Part shown: positions 8,466 to 14,344 of the stretch, piece by piece
Position numbering within the stretch: position 1 is the first letter of the stretch
How the letters are laid out: each line of letters begins with the position of its first letter
Assembly: GCA_946617545.1 (NCBI GenBank)
Contig: CAMOKK010000012.1
Span: 1 to 16,360 of the forward strand
Origin: an uncultured Bacteroidales bacterium
Lineage (GTDB): Bacteria; Bacteroidota; Bacteroidia; Bacteroidales; UBA932
Reading direction: 5' to 3'
DNA length: 16,360 bases
Position numbers and translations under genes: made by a program
Notes under the pieces: generated by a model
Told to the model about the DNA's origin: nothing
Databases searched by the model: none
What the model saw: only the letters and a program-made list of their open reading frames with translations

Positions 8466-8585
8466 GGAGGGGAAAAGCTCTCGGGCAAAGGCCTCCGCAT
8501 TTTCCTCAAAAATTTCATCCATAGAGCCCCTCCCTATGGTCAAAAATTTGCAGGAAAAATTTCTACGAAAATAAACTGATAATTT

Positions 8586-9167
8586 ATGAAGAGAGTAGCT
8601 GTTCTTCTGACCGCTCTGGCTGCCGGGCTGCTTCTGGAAGCCCCTGCTCACGCGCAGGGAAAGCATGAAATCAATCTGTTCATGAGCGGCGCCTGCAGCG
8701 AGTACTTGCAGTTGAATACGGCCAAGGTGCATACCGGGGATTTGTATGATATCTATGAGCCGCAGGTCCAGTACGTCCAGAACGGTCCCGGATTCACGCT
8801 GGATTACAATTATGCCGTGCTGAACTGGCTCTTGGTAGGCGGACAGTTCAACTTTCACCAGCTTGTCTGGGAAGAATACGTCCGGGTAGGCGGTACTCAT
8901 GTCAGCAATACCAAGAACAAGTTGGCCATCCTGCCGCAGGTGAAATTCCGCATTCCCAGCCCCAGGCATTTCCGCCTGTATGCCAAGGTCGGCCTGGGCA
9001 TGACGCTGAATATCGGCCGTTATTCTCCCCGGAATCCTGTCGTCTTTGCCTGGGACGTGGTCCCCATCGGTTGTGAATGGGGCGGGCAGCGTGTTTACGG
9101 AACGGCAGAGCTGGCGTACGGAAGCGTTATCCAGGGCGGCCGTATCGGCATAGGTTTTAGATTTTAA
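8586..9167 (+). CDS. Small outer-membrane beta-barrel-like protein
   Basis: A 193-residue exported protein. A signal peptide covers residues 1 to about 23, with cleavage probable after AHA and before QGKHEINLF. The rest has no long hydrophobic helix. It alternates aromatic and polar residues in strand-like stretches (FTLDYNYAVLNWLLVGGQFNFHQ, RLYAKVGLGMTLNIG) and ends in GRIGIGFRF with a terminal Phe, as is typical of outer-membrane barrels recognised by the BAM complex. I do not recognise a specific family; OmpA/OprF-like or porin-family small barrels of Bacteroidales are the best description. The lipoprotein gene follows 11 nt after the stop, so the two are probably co-transcribed. Confidence 0.75.
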   Translation: MKRVAVLLTALAAGLLLEAPAHAQGKHEINLFMSGACSEYLQLNTAKVHTGDLYDIYEPQVQYVQNGPGFTLDYNYAVLNWLLVGGQFNFHQLVWEEYVRVGGTHVSNTKNKLAILPQVKFRIPSPRHFRLYAKVGLGMTLNIGRYSPRNPVVFAWDVVPIGCEWGGQRVYGTAELAYGSVIQGGRIGIGFRF

Positions 9168-9178
9168 TCTTCGTGACG

Positions 9179-9781
9179 ATGAAAAAAGCACTCTATATCC
9201 TGGCCATCGGCGTCATGGCTGTCGCCTGCTCCAAGGGGAGCCACGTGGATTCCGCAACGGCTGCCGTGGGCGGGAACAATACCTACAACAATTCTCCGGC
9301 GGGACAGTACATGATGTTCATTGCCGATGACCTTACGGCCGGCGCCCTGAACGAGTTGGAGACTTCCCTGCCACTGAAAAAGAGCGAGGTAAGCTGGGCC
9401 AGCCGGTTCAAGGGAATGACCATCGTCAAGGCCGACGGGAAGGAAAATACCTGGGTACTGACGTATGAGGGCGCATTTTCCATGGGCGGGAACATGTACG
9501 ATACGCACTTTTCGATTGTTGCCACCCGGGAGGACGAATCGGAAAGTCATGCCGACTGGACGGTGACGCTCACCGGCTCGCGGAAAGAAAGGGACGGTTA
9601 CAGTTGCCGCTTCAACAGCCTGGGCAGTTTGAACTACCGCACGGCGGGCTCCGAGACAGGTTGGAACCAGATTTACGGCAGACTGTCCATGGACGTCTTC
9701 AAGAACGATGCCCGCAAAGACACGGGTTTGCTGGTTTTCAATGGTACGCCTTCAGCGGCCCAGTTTGTGCGCGGATTGTAA
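9179..9781 (+). CDS. Putative lipoprotein of unknown function
   Basis: A 200-residue exported protein. MKKALYILAIGVMAVAC gives a textbook lipoprotein signal with the lipid-modified Cys at residue 17. I chose the ATG at 9179 rather than the in-frame GTG at 9173, since it starts the signal peptide with MKK. The mature part is small, soluble-looking and rich in Gly, Ser and Thr, with alternating strand-like segments (MTIVKADGKENTWVLTYEGAF, DWTVTLTGSRK). No family is recognised. It lies 11 nt behind the small barrel protein and probably shares its function and transcript. No hairpin with a T-run follows; the tRNA-Leu promoter begins 18 nt after the stop. Confidence 0.75.
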   Translation: MKKALYILAIGVMAVACSKGSHVDSATAAVGGNNTYNNSPAGQYMMFIADDLTAGALNELETSLPLKKSEVSWASRFKGMTIVKADGKENTWVLTYEGAFSMGGNMYDTHFSIVATREDESESHADWTVTLTGSRKERDGYSCRFNSLGSLNYRTAGSETGWNQIYGRLSMDVFKNDARKDTGLLVFNGTPSAAQFVRGL

Positions 9782-9798
9782 AAAAGTGATAAAAAAGT

Positions 9799-9829
9799 TT
9801 TGGGAATTCAAAAATGCTCATTATCTTTG
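9799..9829 (+). promoter_or_regulatory. Promoter of tRNA-Leu
   Basis: TTTG (9799-9802), 19 nt, then TATCTTTG (9822-9829) is a full match to the Bacteroidota consensus TTTG-N19-TAnnTTTG. The expected start is near 9835, about 10 nt before the tRNA 5' end. It is the best promoter in the window. Confidence 0.75.
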
Positions 9830-9845
9830 CAGTCCCCAAATAAAT

Positions 9846-9928
9846 GCGGGTGTGGTGAAATGGTAGACACGCCACTTTGAGGGGGTGGTGGGCATTAGCC
9901 CGTGGAAGTTCGACTCTTCTCACCCGCA
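9846..9928 (+). tRNA. tRNA-Leu (anticodon GAG)
   Basis: A class II tRNA. The acceptor stem GCGGGTG (9846-9852) pairs with CACCCGC (9921-9927), and A9928 is the discriminator base. The anticodon stem is CCACT/GGTGG (9872-9876 with 9884-9888), and its seven-base loop TTGAGGG gives GAG at 9879-9881, reading CUC and CUU. The long variable arm has a GGGC/GCCC stem, as expected for leucine. The T-arm has the loop TTCGACT (9909-9915). CCA is not encoded. Confidence 0.96.
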
Positions 9929-9930
9929 CA

Positions 9931-9962
9931 AAAGCCTCGGCTCTATGGAGCCGGGGCTTTTT
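9931..9962 (+). terminator. Rho-independent terminator of tRNA-Leu
   Basis: AAAGCCTCGGCTC (9931-9943) pairs over 13 bp with GAGCCGGGGCTTT (9948-9960), with one G-U pair and a TATG loop. It is followed by further T residues. It lies 2 nt after the tRNA 3' end. Confidence 0.9.
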
Positions 9963-9986
9963 GTGTGAAGACTGCGGTCCTACTGA

Positions 9987-10095
9987 GCGTGGTATGTATA
10001 TGTTTGATATATAGTGAGTTCTGCAAATCCTCCTCGGAAATTTTCTGAGGAGGATTTGCAGATAGTGCTGCTATTCAGCGGTTTACATAACACGG
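9987..10095 (+). repeat. 109-bp REPIN-like palindromic element, copy 1
   Basis: The most diverged of three equal-length copies. Its core is a hairpin with perfect 15-bp arms, CTGCAAATCCTCCTC (10021-10035) and GAGGAGGATTTGCAG (10047-10061). The right end is AACACGG (10089-10095). The left end reads GCGTGGT where the others have CCGTGTT, so the terminal inverted repeat is decayed here. It starts 24 nt after the tRNA-Leu terminator and has the same orientation relative to the gene before it as the other copies. Confidence 0.8.
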
Positions 10096-10120
10096 GCAAA
10101 AGCACAGGCATGTGAAGGGA

Positions 10121-10152
10121 TTTGCAGGATTCGATGGATTTTCCCATCTTTG
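10121..10152 (+). promoter_or_regulatory. Possible promoter of the RAYT gene
   Basis: TTTG (10121-10124), 20 nt, then CATCTTTG (10145-10152), one mismatch from TAnnTTTG. The TTTG is inside GGATTTGCAG (10118-10127), a repeat of the hairpin arm of copy 1 (10052-10061), so the element arm may double as promoter sequence. Confidence 0.4.
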
Positions 10153-10211
10153 CAATGAGTTCAGGATAATCGCAGGACCGCAGTTTACTGCTGCGTAATA
10201 TTCATCATGGT

Positions 10212-11135
10212 ATGAAGACGCGTTTCTTCAAAAGTGGTATCCTGAACCACTGCTATCAAAGATCGGCCGATCATGGCCTTCTCTTCTACACCAAGAGCGA
10301 TTATTTGGTCTGGTTCACAGTCCTTTGCACGGTGGCTCCCCGGCACGGAGTCAAAATTCTGGCCGTGTGCCCCATGCCAGACCATACCCACATGGCTGTC
10401 ACGGCAAGGGCTGTCTGTGACCTCTCCCGATGCGTAGGGGAAGTAAACCGCACCTTCTCCAGACTGTACAACGAGGTATGCAACATAAAGGCTTCTTGGT
10501 TTGAGCGTCCCTATGGCAGTGTCCCCAAAGAAGGCAGCAAGGTGGGAAGAAACTGCATTATCTATGTCGGGAACAATCCCGTGGAACGGAAACTCACTAC
10601 CAGGGCCGAGGAGTACCGCTGGACCTTCCTGGCGTACTCCTTAAGCAAGCATCCGTTCTCGCAAAAATTAGTTCTTCGACGGGCATCCTGGCCGATGAGG
10701 CAGGCGGTTCGGGAAGTGAAGGCCCAGCATGCGGACGGGAAGCCGATGCGTTACAACCAGCTGAAAAGACTGGGCCGGAAGTTAAATGAGCAAGAACGTG
10801 AACAGTTGATAGACTTCATTATAAGTACCTACGATGTGATTGACCACAAGGAGGCGCTCCGTTACTTTGACGGGAGCTATGAAAAGATGACTTCCGCTAT
10901 GGCTATATCCACGGCCCGTGAGCACGACCTGAACGAAACCTTTGTAGGTTGGTCTGACAAACCCTATGCAAAAATGACTCGCTTGCTGATGGACAAGTAC
11001 GAACTGAATGATATACATGAATTGCTGTCCTGGCCTTCAAACAAAAAGGCCGAGGCTTACCGTTATCTGAAACGCACAAACAATTTTCTCCCGGAACAGA
11101 TTGGAAAGTTCCTTCACTGGTGGGAGAACCGTTAA
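10212..11135 (+). CDS. REP-associated tyrosine transposase (Y1/HUH, RAYT)
   Basis: A 307-residue IS200-like single-strand transposase. The catalytic HUH pair is His58 and His60 in CPMPDHTHM. The probable nucleophile is Tyr118 in the conserved IIYVGNNPVERKL block, followed by EEYRWTFLAY as in RAYT proteins. Such enzymes nick and join single-stranded DNA at hairpins. The catalytic domain ends near residue 155. An additional region of about 130 residues (around 178-307) contains LIDFIISTYDVIDHKEALRYF and ends in a helix-turn-helix-like stretch (LPEQIGKFLHWWENR); this extension is common in Bacteroidales homologues and probably binds DNA. All key residues are intact, so the gene looks functional. 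It is flanked by two copies of the 109-bp element, as expected for a RAYT and its substrate. The ATG at 10212 has no Shine-Dalgarno sequence. A domesticated, non-transposing role is possible. Confidence 0.9.
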   Translation: MKTRFFKSGILNHCYQRSADHGLLFYTKSDYLVWFTVLCTVAPRHGVKILAVCPMPDHTHMAVTARAVCDLSRCVGEVNRTFSRLYNEVCNIKASWFERPYGSVPKEGSKVGRNCIIYVGNNPVERKLTTRAEEYRWTFLAYSLSKHPFSQKLVLRRASWPMRQAVREVKAQHADGKPMRYNQLKRLGRKLNEQEREQLIDFIISTYDVIDHKEALRYFDGSYEKMTSAMAISTAREHDLNETFVGWSDKPYAKMTRLLMDKYELNDIHELLSWPSNKKAEAYRYLKRTNNFLPEQIGKFLHWWENR

Positions 11136-11138
11136 ATG

Positions 11139-11247
11139 CCGTGTTGCAGAAGTAATTGATTGATAACGTTTTACGAAAATTCTCCTCGGAAAATCTCCGA
11201 GGAGAATTTATATAATTTATTGATTAGTAATCACTTTCATAACACGG
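11139..11247 (+). repeat. 109-bp REPIN-like palindromic element, copy 2
   Basis: Begins with CCGTGTT (11139-11145) 3 nt after the transposase stop and ends with its inverted copy AACACGG (11241-11247). The match extends inwards as CCGTGTTNNNNAAGTRATT. The central hairpin has perfect 13-bp arms, AAATTCTCCTCGG (11177-11189) and CCGAGGAGAATTT (11197-11209). It is about 84 percent identical to copy 3 by eye (92 of 109 positions, no gaps). A smaller palindrome TGATTAGTAATCA lies at 11221-11233. Confidence 0.88.
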
Positions 11248-11301
11248 GGCGGGGCACGGAAAAGGCCACGGGCACAGTGCGCCCAGCTAAAAGCGTTCCG
11301 C

Positions 11302-11928
11302 CTACAGCAGCAAATCCGGCACCTGGAGCTTGGGGACAAAATGGACGCCGTTTTTACGGTAGTAGTCCAGGGAGTCTCCGGGCTTTGCGTCCACCAGAAA
11401 AACGCGCTCCAATGGCTTTCCAAGGCCGATAAGCGCCAAGGGCGGAAGCGGCAGTGAAAGCGCATCCCGCAGGGCCGGGGCCGAAAAGTTCAGAATAAAG
11501 ATGCCGCCGAGCCCCAGCTCCACCGCCTTCAGTAGCAGGCTCTGGGCGGCAAAGCCCAGGTCTATGTCCGTTACGCGGCCGGAAGTGGTGGAACAAATCA
11601 CGATATAGGCCGACGGCTCTTCGCCCGGATGCGGCAGGTGCTCATCGGGAAGCGCGGCGCCCAGCTTTACCAGCGGGTGAACCCGGGCGGCATCGGCCCC
11701 ATATACCAGCTTGAAGCGAAGGGGCTGGGCATTCATGCCGGAGGCCGTCCAAGGCACTACGGCTAGGATTTTCAGAAGCTCCGCCTCCGTAACGGGGCGT
11801 GAGGCGTCGTAGCCGCGGAAACTGCGGTTGCGTTTGAGAAGACTGTCCAGCGAGGGGTGGTTCCGCACCACCTTGGGGCGTTTCTCGGCCAGCTCCTGCT
11901 GGCGTTTTTCCAAGTAATTATCGGCCAT
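11302..11928 (-). CDS. Nitroreductase family protein
   Basis: A 208-residue FMN-dependent oxidoreductase of the nitroreductase superfamily, cytoplasmic, using NAD(P)H to reduce nitro compounds, quinones or related substrates. The FMN-binding start RNRSFRGYD is at residues 33-41. PWTASGMNAQPLRFKLV at 59-75 corresponds to the family pattern P(S/T)AxNxQPxxF. A helix FAAQSLLLKAVELGLGG near 123-140 and the IGLGKPLE segment near 165-172 are also typical. It is divergent from the aldehyde dehydrogenase gene, from which it is separated by 57 bp. A TAACTTTG box (11943-11936, minus strand) lies so close to the ATG that the transcript may be leaderless. The true substrate is unknown. The 54 bp between its stop and copy 2 of the repeat holds nothing recognisable. 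Confidence 0.9.
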   Translation of the reverse strand: MADNYLEKRQQELAEKRPKVVRNHPSLDSLLKRNRSFRGYDASRPVTEAELLKILAVVPWTASGMNAQPLRFKLVYGADAARVHPLVKLGAALPDEHLPHPGEEPSAYIVICSTTSGRVTDIDLGFAAQSLLLKAVELGLGGIFILNFSAPALRDALSLPLPPLALIGLGKPLERVFLVDAKPGDSLDYYRKNGVHFVPKLQVPDLLL

Positions 11929-11935
11929 AACGCTA

Positions 11936-11943
11936 CAAAGTTA
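11936..11943 (-). promoter_or_regulatory. -7 box for the nitroreductase gene
   Basis: Minus-strand TAACTTTG exactly matches TAnnTTTG. It ends 7 nt before the ATG (11928), so transcription would begin at or next to the start codon. No TTTG was found at the usual distance upstream. It is the mirror image of the box at 11958-11965. Confidence 0.5.
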
Positions 11944-11957
11944 CGCAAAATTTTTAT

Positions 11958-11965
11958 TAACTTTG
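11958..11965 (+). promoter_or_regulatory. -7 box for the aldehyde dehydrogenase gene
   Basis: TAACTTTG exactly matches TAnnTTTG and lies 20 nt before the ATG at 11986. No canonical TTTG was found 19-21 nt upstream; the opposing box occupies that region. The two boxes form a 9-bp inverted repeat, ACAAAGTTA (11935-11943) and TAACTTTGT (11958-11966). Confidence 0.5.
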
Positions 11966-11985
11966 TTTTACTAAAACCCAAAACT

Positions 11986-13383
11986 ATGACATTGGAAAAT
12001 ACCTCTTCCGAGCGCATTGCGCAGCTCGTAGAAAAACAAAGGGCGTTCTTTGCTACCGGTACCACCCGAAACGTCAAGTGGCGTATCGGCCAGCTAAAAG
12101 CCTTCAACGCAGGCCTCAAGAAATGGGAGAAACCCCTTTGCGAGGCCCTCTGGAAAGACCTTCACAAAAGCTATGAGGAAGCCTTCATGACAGAGATAGG
12201 CCTGGTTTACGGGGAAATTGGGGAAGCCATTTCCAAGACAGGCCGATGGGCCCGCCGCCGCTCCCGTCCCACCCCGCTCACCTGCCTGCCCTCCTCCAGC
12301 TATATCGTACGCGAACCCCTGGGCTGCACCCTCATCGTGAGTCCCTGGAACTATCCCGTGCAGCTGCTGCTGAACCCCTTGGTGGGCTGCATATCGGCCG
12401 GTTGTACCGCCATTCTGAAACCCTCCCCTTATGTGCCCAACGTCTCCAAGGTGATAGAGGAGTTCATTGCCGATACCTTCCCCGAGGAGTACGTGGCCGT
12501 GGTGCAGGGGAACCGTGTGGTGAACGGCGAACTGTTCAGGCACCGCTACGACCTGGTGTTCCTTACCGGCAGCCCTTCCCTGGGCCGCATAGCCATGGCG
12601 GCGCAGGCCCAGTACCTCACGCCCATGGTGCTGGAACTGGGCGGCAAGAGCCCGTGCATCGTGGACAAGGACGCCAACCTCGCCATCGCCGCCCGCCGCA
12701 TTGCCTGGGGCAAGTGCCTGAACAGCGGCCAGACATGCATCGCTCCGGACTATCTCTTCCTGCATGAGGACATCAAGGATGCCTTCGTGGAGGCCTTCAA
12801 GAAGGAACTGGCCGGGCTGTACCCGGACGGGACGGAGCACTCCGACAAGTTCGTCCATATTGTGAAGGACAGCGCCTTTGACCGCCTTGTCTCCTATCTG
12901 GTCGACGGGAAAATCATTGCCGGAGGCCGCTACGACAAGGAAAAACTTTGGATAGAACCCACCCTTCTGGACGGCGTTTCCCCCGAAGCCCCCGTGATGC
13001 AGGAGGAAATCTTCGGCCCCGTCTTCCCCATCCTTACGTTCAAAGACCGCAGTGAAGTGGTGAAATTTGTCACATCCCGCGAAAAACCCCTCGCTTTCTA
13101 TTACTTCGGCAAAGGGGCCGACGGCTGGGACATCATCGGCCGCACTACCTCCGGAGGCGCCTGCATCAACGACACCATCATGCACATTGCCAACAGCAAG
13201 ATTCCCTTTGGCGGCGTGGGCAATTCCGGCATGGGCAGCTACCACTCCGAGCGCAGTTTCCTGGCCTTCAGCCATGAGCGTTCCGTAATCAAGAGCCCCA
13301 CCTGGATAGACCTTAAGTTCCGTTACATGCCTTACAAGCTGTTTTCCATCATCAAGAAAATGCTCCTTCTGAGCGCCAAATAG
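11986..13383 (+). CDS. Aldehyde dehydrogenase, class 3 (fatty aldehyde) type
   Basis: A 465-residue NAD(P)+-dependent aldehyde dehydrogenase, the usual length of the class 3 group, oxidising medium or long-chain or aromatic aldehydes to acids. Visible catalytic features are Asn122 in WNYPVQ (oxyanion hole), the cofactor turn TGSPSLG at 194-200, the general base Glu217 in LELGGKSP, and the nucleophile Cys251 in NSGQTC. EEIFGPVFP and PFGGVGNSGMG follow near the C-terminus. The ATG at 11986 is chosen because it begins MTLENTSSERIAQLV, matching the family N-terminus. The in-frame extension upstream runs into the divergent nitroreductase gene and its promoter. The SDR gene follows 3 nt after the stop, so they form an operon and probably share a substrate route from alcohol to aldehyde to acid. 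Confidence 0.94.
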   Translation: MTLENTSSERIAQLVEKQRAFFATGTTRNVKWRIGQLKAFNAGLKKWEKPLCEALWKDLHKSYEEAFMTEIGLVYGEIGEAISKTGRWARRRSRPTPLTCLPSSSYIVREPLGCTLIVSPWNYPVQLLLNPLVGCISAGCTAILKPSPYVPNVSKVIEEFIADTFPEEYVAVVQGNRVVNGELFRHRYDLVFLTGSPSLGRIAMAAQAQYLTPMVLELGGKSPCIVDKDANLAIAARRIAWGKCLNSGQTCIAPDYLFLHEDIKDAFVEAFKKELAGLYPDGTEHSDKFVHIVKDSAFDRLVSYLVDGKIIAGGRYDKEKLWIEPTLLDGVSPEAPVMQEEIFGPVFPILTFKDRSEVVKFVTSREKPLAFYYFGKGADGWDIIGRTTSGGACINDTIMHIANSKIPFGGVGNSGMGSYHSERSFLAFSHERSVIKSPTWIDLKFRYMPYKLFSIIKKMLLLSAK

Positions 13384-13386
13384 ATT

Positions 13387-14196
13387 ATGAAAATTCAAAA
13401 TAGAACCGTACTTGTCACCGGAGGATGCTCCGGGATAGGCAAAATCATGGCCCGCCGCTGCCTGGAGAAAGGGGCCGCCCAGGTGATTGTCTGGGACATC
13501 AACGAGGCTGCCATCGCCGCCACCGTCCAGGAACTCTCCGCCCTGGGAACCGTCAAGGGCTTCAAGGCCGATATTTCCAGCCCCGCTTCCGTCGACGAAG
13601 CCGCATCGGCCACCAAAGCCGCCTGCGGCGATGTGGATATCCTTATCAACAACGCCGGCATCATCACCAACAACAAGATTTTTGCCGAGCAGACAGACCG
13701 GGACATCGACCTTACCATGGACATCGACGCCAAGGGGGCCATGTACGTGACGCTCCGCTTCATTGGCGACATGCGTTCCCGCGGAGTGGGACATATCTGC
13801 AACATCACTTCATCGGCCGGTATGCTGGCCCTTCCCAAGATGAGCCTGTACACTGCAGCCAAGTGGGCCGCCATTGGCTGGAGCGAGAGTCTGCGCCTTG
13901 AGATGGAGCGGGAGAAAAGTCCCGTGAAAGTGACCACCATCGCCCCGTACTTCATCAATACGGGCATGTTTGACGGCATCCGTTCCTTCTTCCGTATTTT
14001 GCCGCCGGAGGAGGTGGCCCGCAAGGCCATCAGGGCCATCGAACTGGATTTGGGCTACCGGGGCATCAACTTCCCTTCGCACTTCATCCGCCTCATGCAG
14101 GGCATCTTTCCGCACAGCTGGTTCAACTTCATCTTTGGAGACCTCTGCGGCCTGTACACCGTTATGGACCACTTCACCGGCCGGAAGAAGGTTTGA
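13387..14196 (+). CDS. Short-chain dehydrogenase/reductase (SDR)
   Basis: A 269-residue classical SDR with a Rossmann fold. The cofactor motif TGGCSGIG is at residues 11-18, and NNAG at 88-91. The catalytic triad is Ser142 (in NITSSAGM), Tyr155 and Lys159 (YTAAK). Asp37 after the second strand (IVWDIN) suggests NAD(H) preference. The last 60 residues are hydrophobic-aromatic (FPSHFIRLMQGIFPHSWFNF), resembling membrane-associated SDR16C/17-beta-HSD11-like retinol or lipid dehydrogenases, so a lipophilic alcohol or ketone is a reasonable guess. It lies 3 nt downstream of the aldehyde dehydrogenase and is probably translated from the same mRNA. It is followed by 148 bp carrying copy 3 of the 109-bp element before the convergent xylE stop. 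Confidence 0.93.
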   Translation: MKIQNRTVLVTGGCSGIGKIMARRCLEKGAAQVIVWDINEAAIAATVQELSALGTVKGFKADISSPASVDEAASATKAACGDVDILINNAGIITNNKIFAEQTDRDIDLTMDIDAKGAMYVTLRFIGDMRSRGVGHICNITSSAGMLALPKMSLYTAAKWAAIGWSESLRLEMEREKSPVKVTTIAPYFINTGMFDGIRSFFRILPPEEVARKAIRAIELDLGYRGINFPSHFIRLMQGIFPHSWFNFIFGDLCGLYTVMDHFTGRKKV

Positions 14197-14229
14197 ACCG
14201 GGTTGTCGCCTGCCTGCCACTCATAGCGT

Positions 14230-14338
14230 CCGTGTTGTGGAACGGGCTATTAATCAATAAATTATGCAAATCCTCCTCGGAAATATTCCGAGGAGGATTT
14301 GCATAAAACGTTATAAATCAATTACTTCTGTAACACGG
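14230..14338 (-). repeat. 109-bp REPIN-like palindromic element, copy 3 (solo)
   Basis: A third copy, in inverted orientation and without a transposase. The + strand ends are CCGTGTT (14230-14236) and AACACGG (14332-14338). The central hairpin is the most perfect of the three: 21-bp arms at 14262-14282 and 14286-14306 with an ATA loop. In its own orientation it begins 6 nt after the xylE stop. It fills the gap between the convergent SDR and xylE genes and could end or stabilise both transcripts. No T-run follows the stem, so it is not a standard terminator. Confidence 0.88.
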
Positions 14339-14344
14339 CCGGAA

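Larger units (their letters stand above)
9971..10184. repeat. 11-bp inverted repeat surrounding element copy 1
   Basis: ACTGCGGTCCT (9971-9981) is matched by AGGACCGCAGT (10174-10184) with no mismatch. The pair encloses copy 1 and most of the RAYT leader and ends 27 bp before the RAYT start. It may mark an older boundary of the mobile unit or form a larger fold. Confidence 0.5.
9987..11247 (+). mobile_element. RAYT transposase bracketed by two 109-bp palindromic elements
   Basis: The module consists of a 109-bp element (9987-10095), a 116-bp leader region, the Y1/HUH transposase gene (10212-11135) and a second 109-bp element (11139-11247) in the same orientation. The second copy begins 3 nt after the transposase stop. 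This is the arrangement of a REPtron: a RAYT gene flanked by the palindromic elements it is thought to spread. A third copy stands alone at 14230-14338. The outer boundary on the left is uncertain, because an 11-bp inverted repeat (9971-9981 with 10174-10184) surrounds the first copy. Confidence 0.75.

Noticed and set aside
9173..9178. GTG start for the lipoprotein gene
   Set aside because: The ATG two codons later gives a clean MKK signal peptide with proper spacing from the previous stop.
11857..11985. N-terminal extension of the aldehyde dehydrogenase
   Set aside because: The extra 43 codons overlap the nitroreductase start and the promoter region; the family N-terminus begins at the ATG at 11986.
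12094..13794. A 566-codon open frame on the minus strand
   Set aside because: Antisense to the aldehyde dehydrogenase and SDR genes, both of which have all catalytic residues.
14262..14306. Standard rho-independent terminator between SDR and xylE
   Set aside because: The hairpin is very strong but no T-run follows on either strand; it is better explained as the core of the 109-bp element, although it may still slow polymerase.
9987..14338. CRISPR array
   Set aside because: The palindromic repeats are three copies separated by kilobases with genes between them, not regularly spaced.
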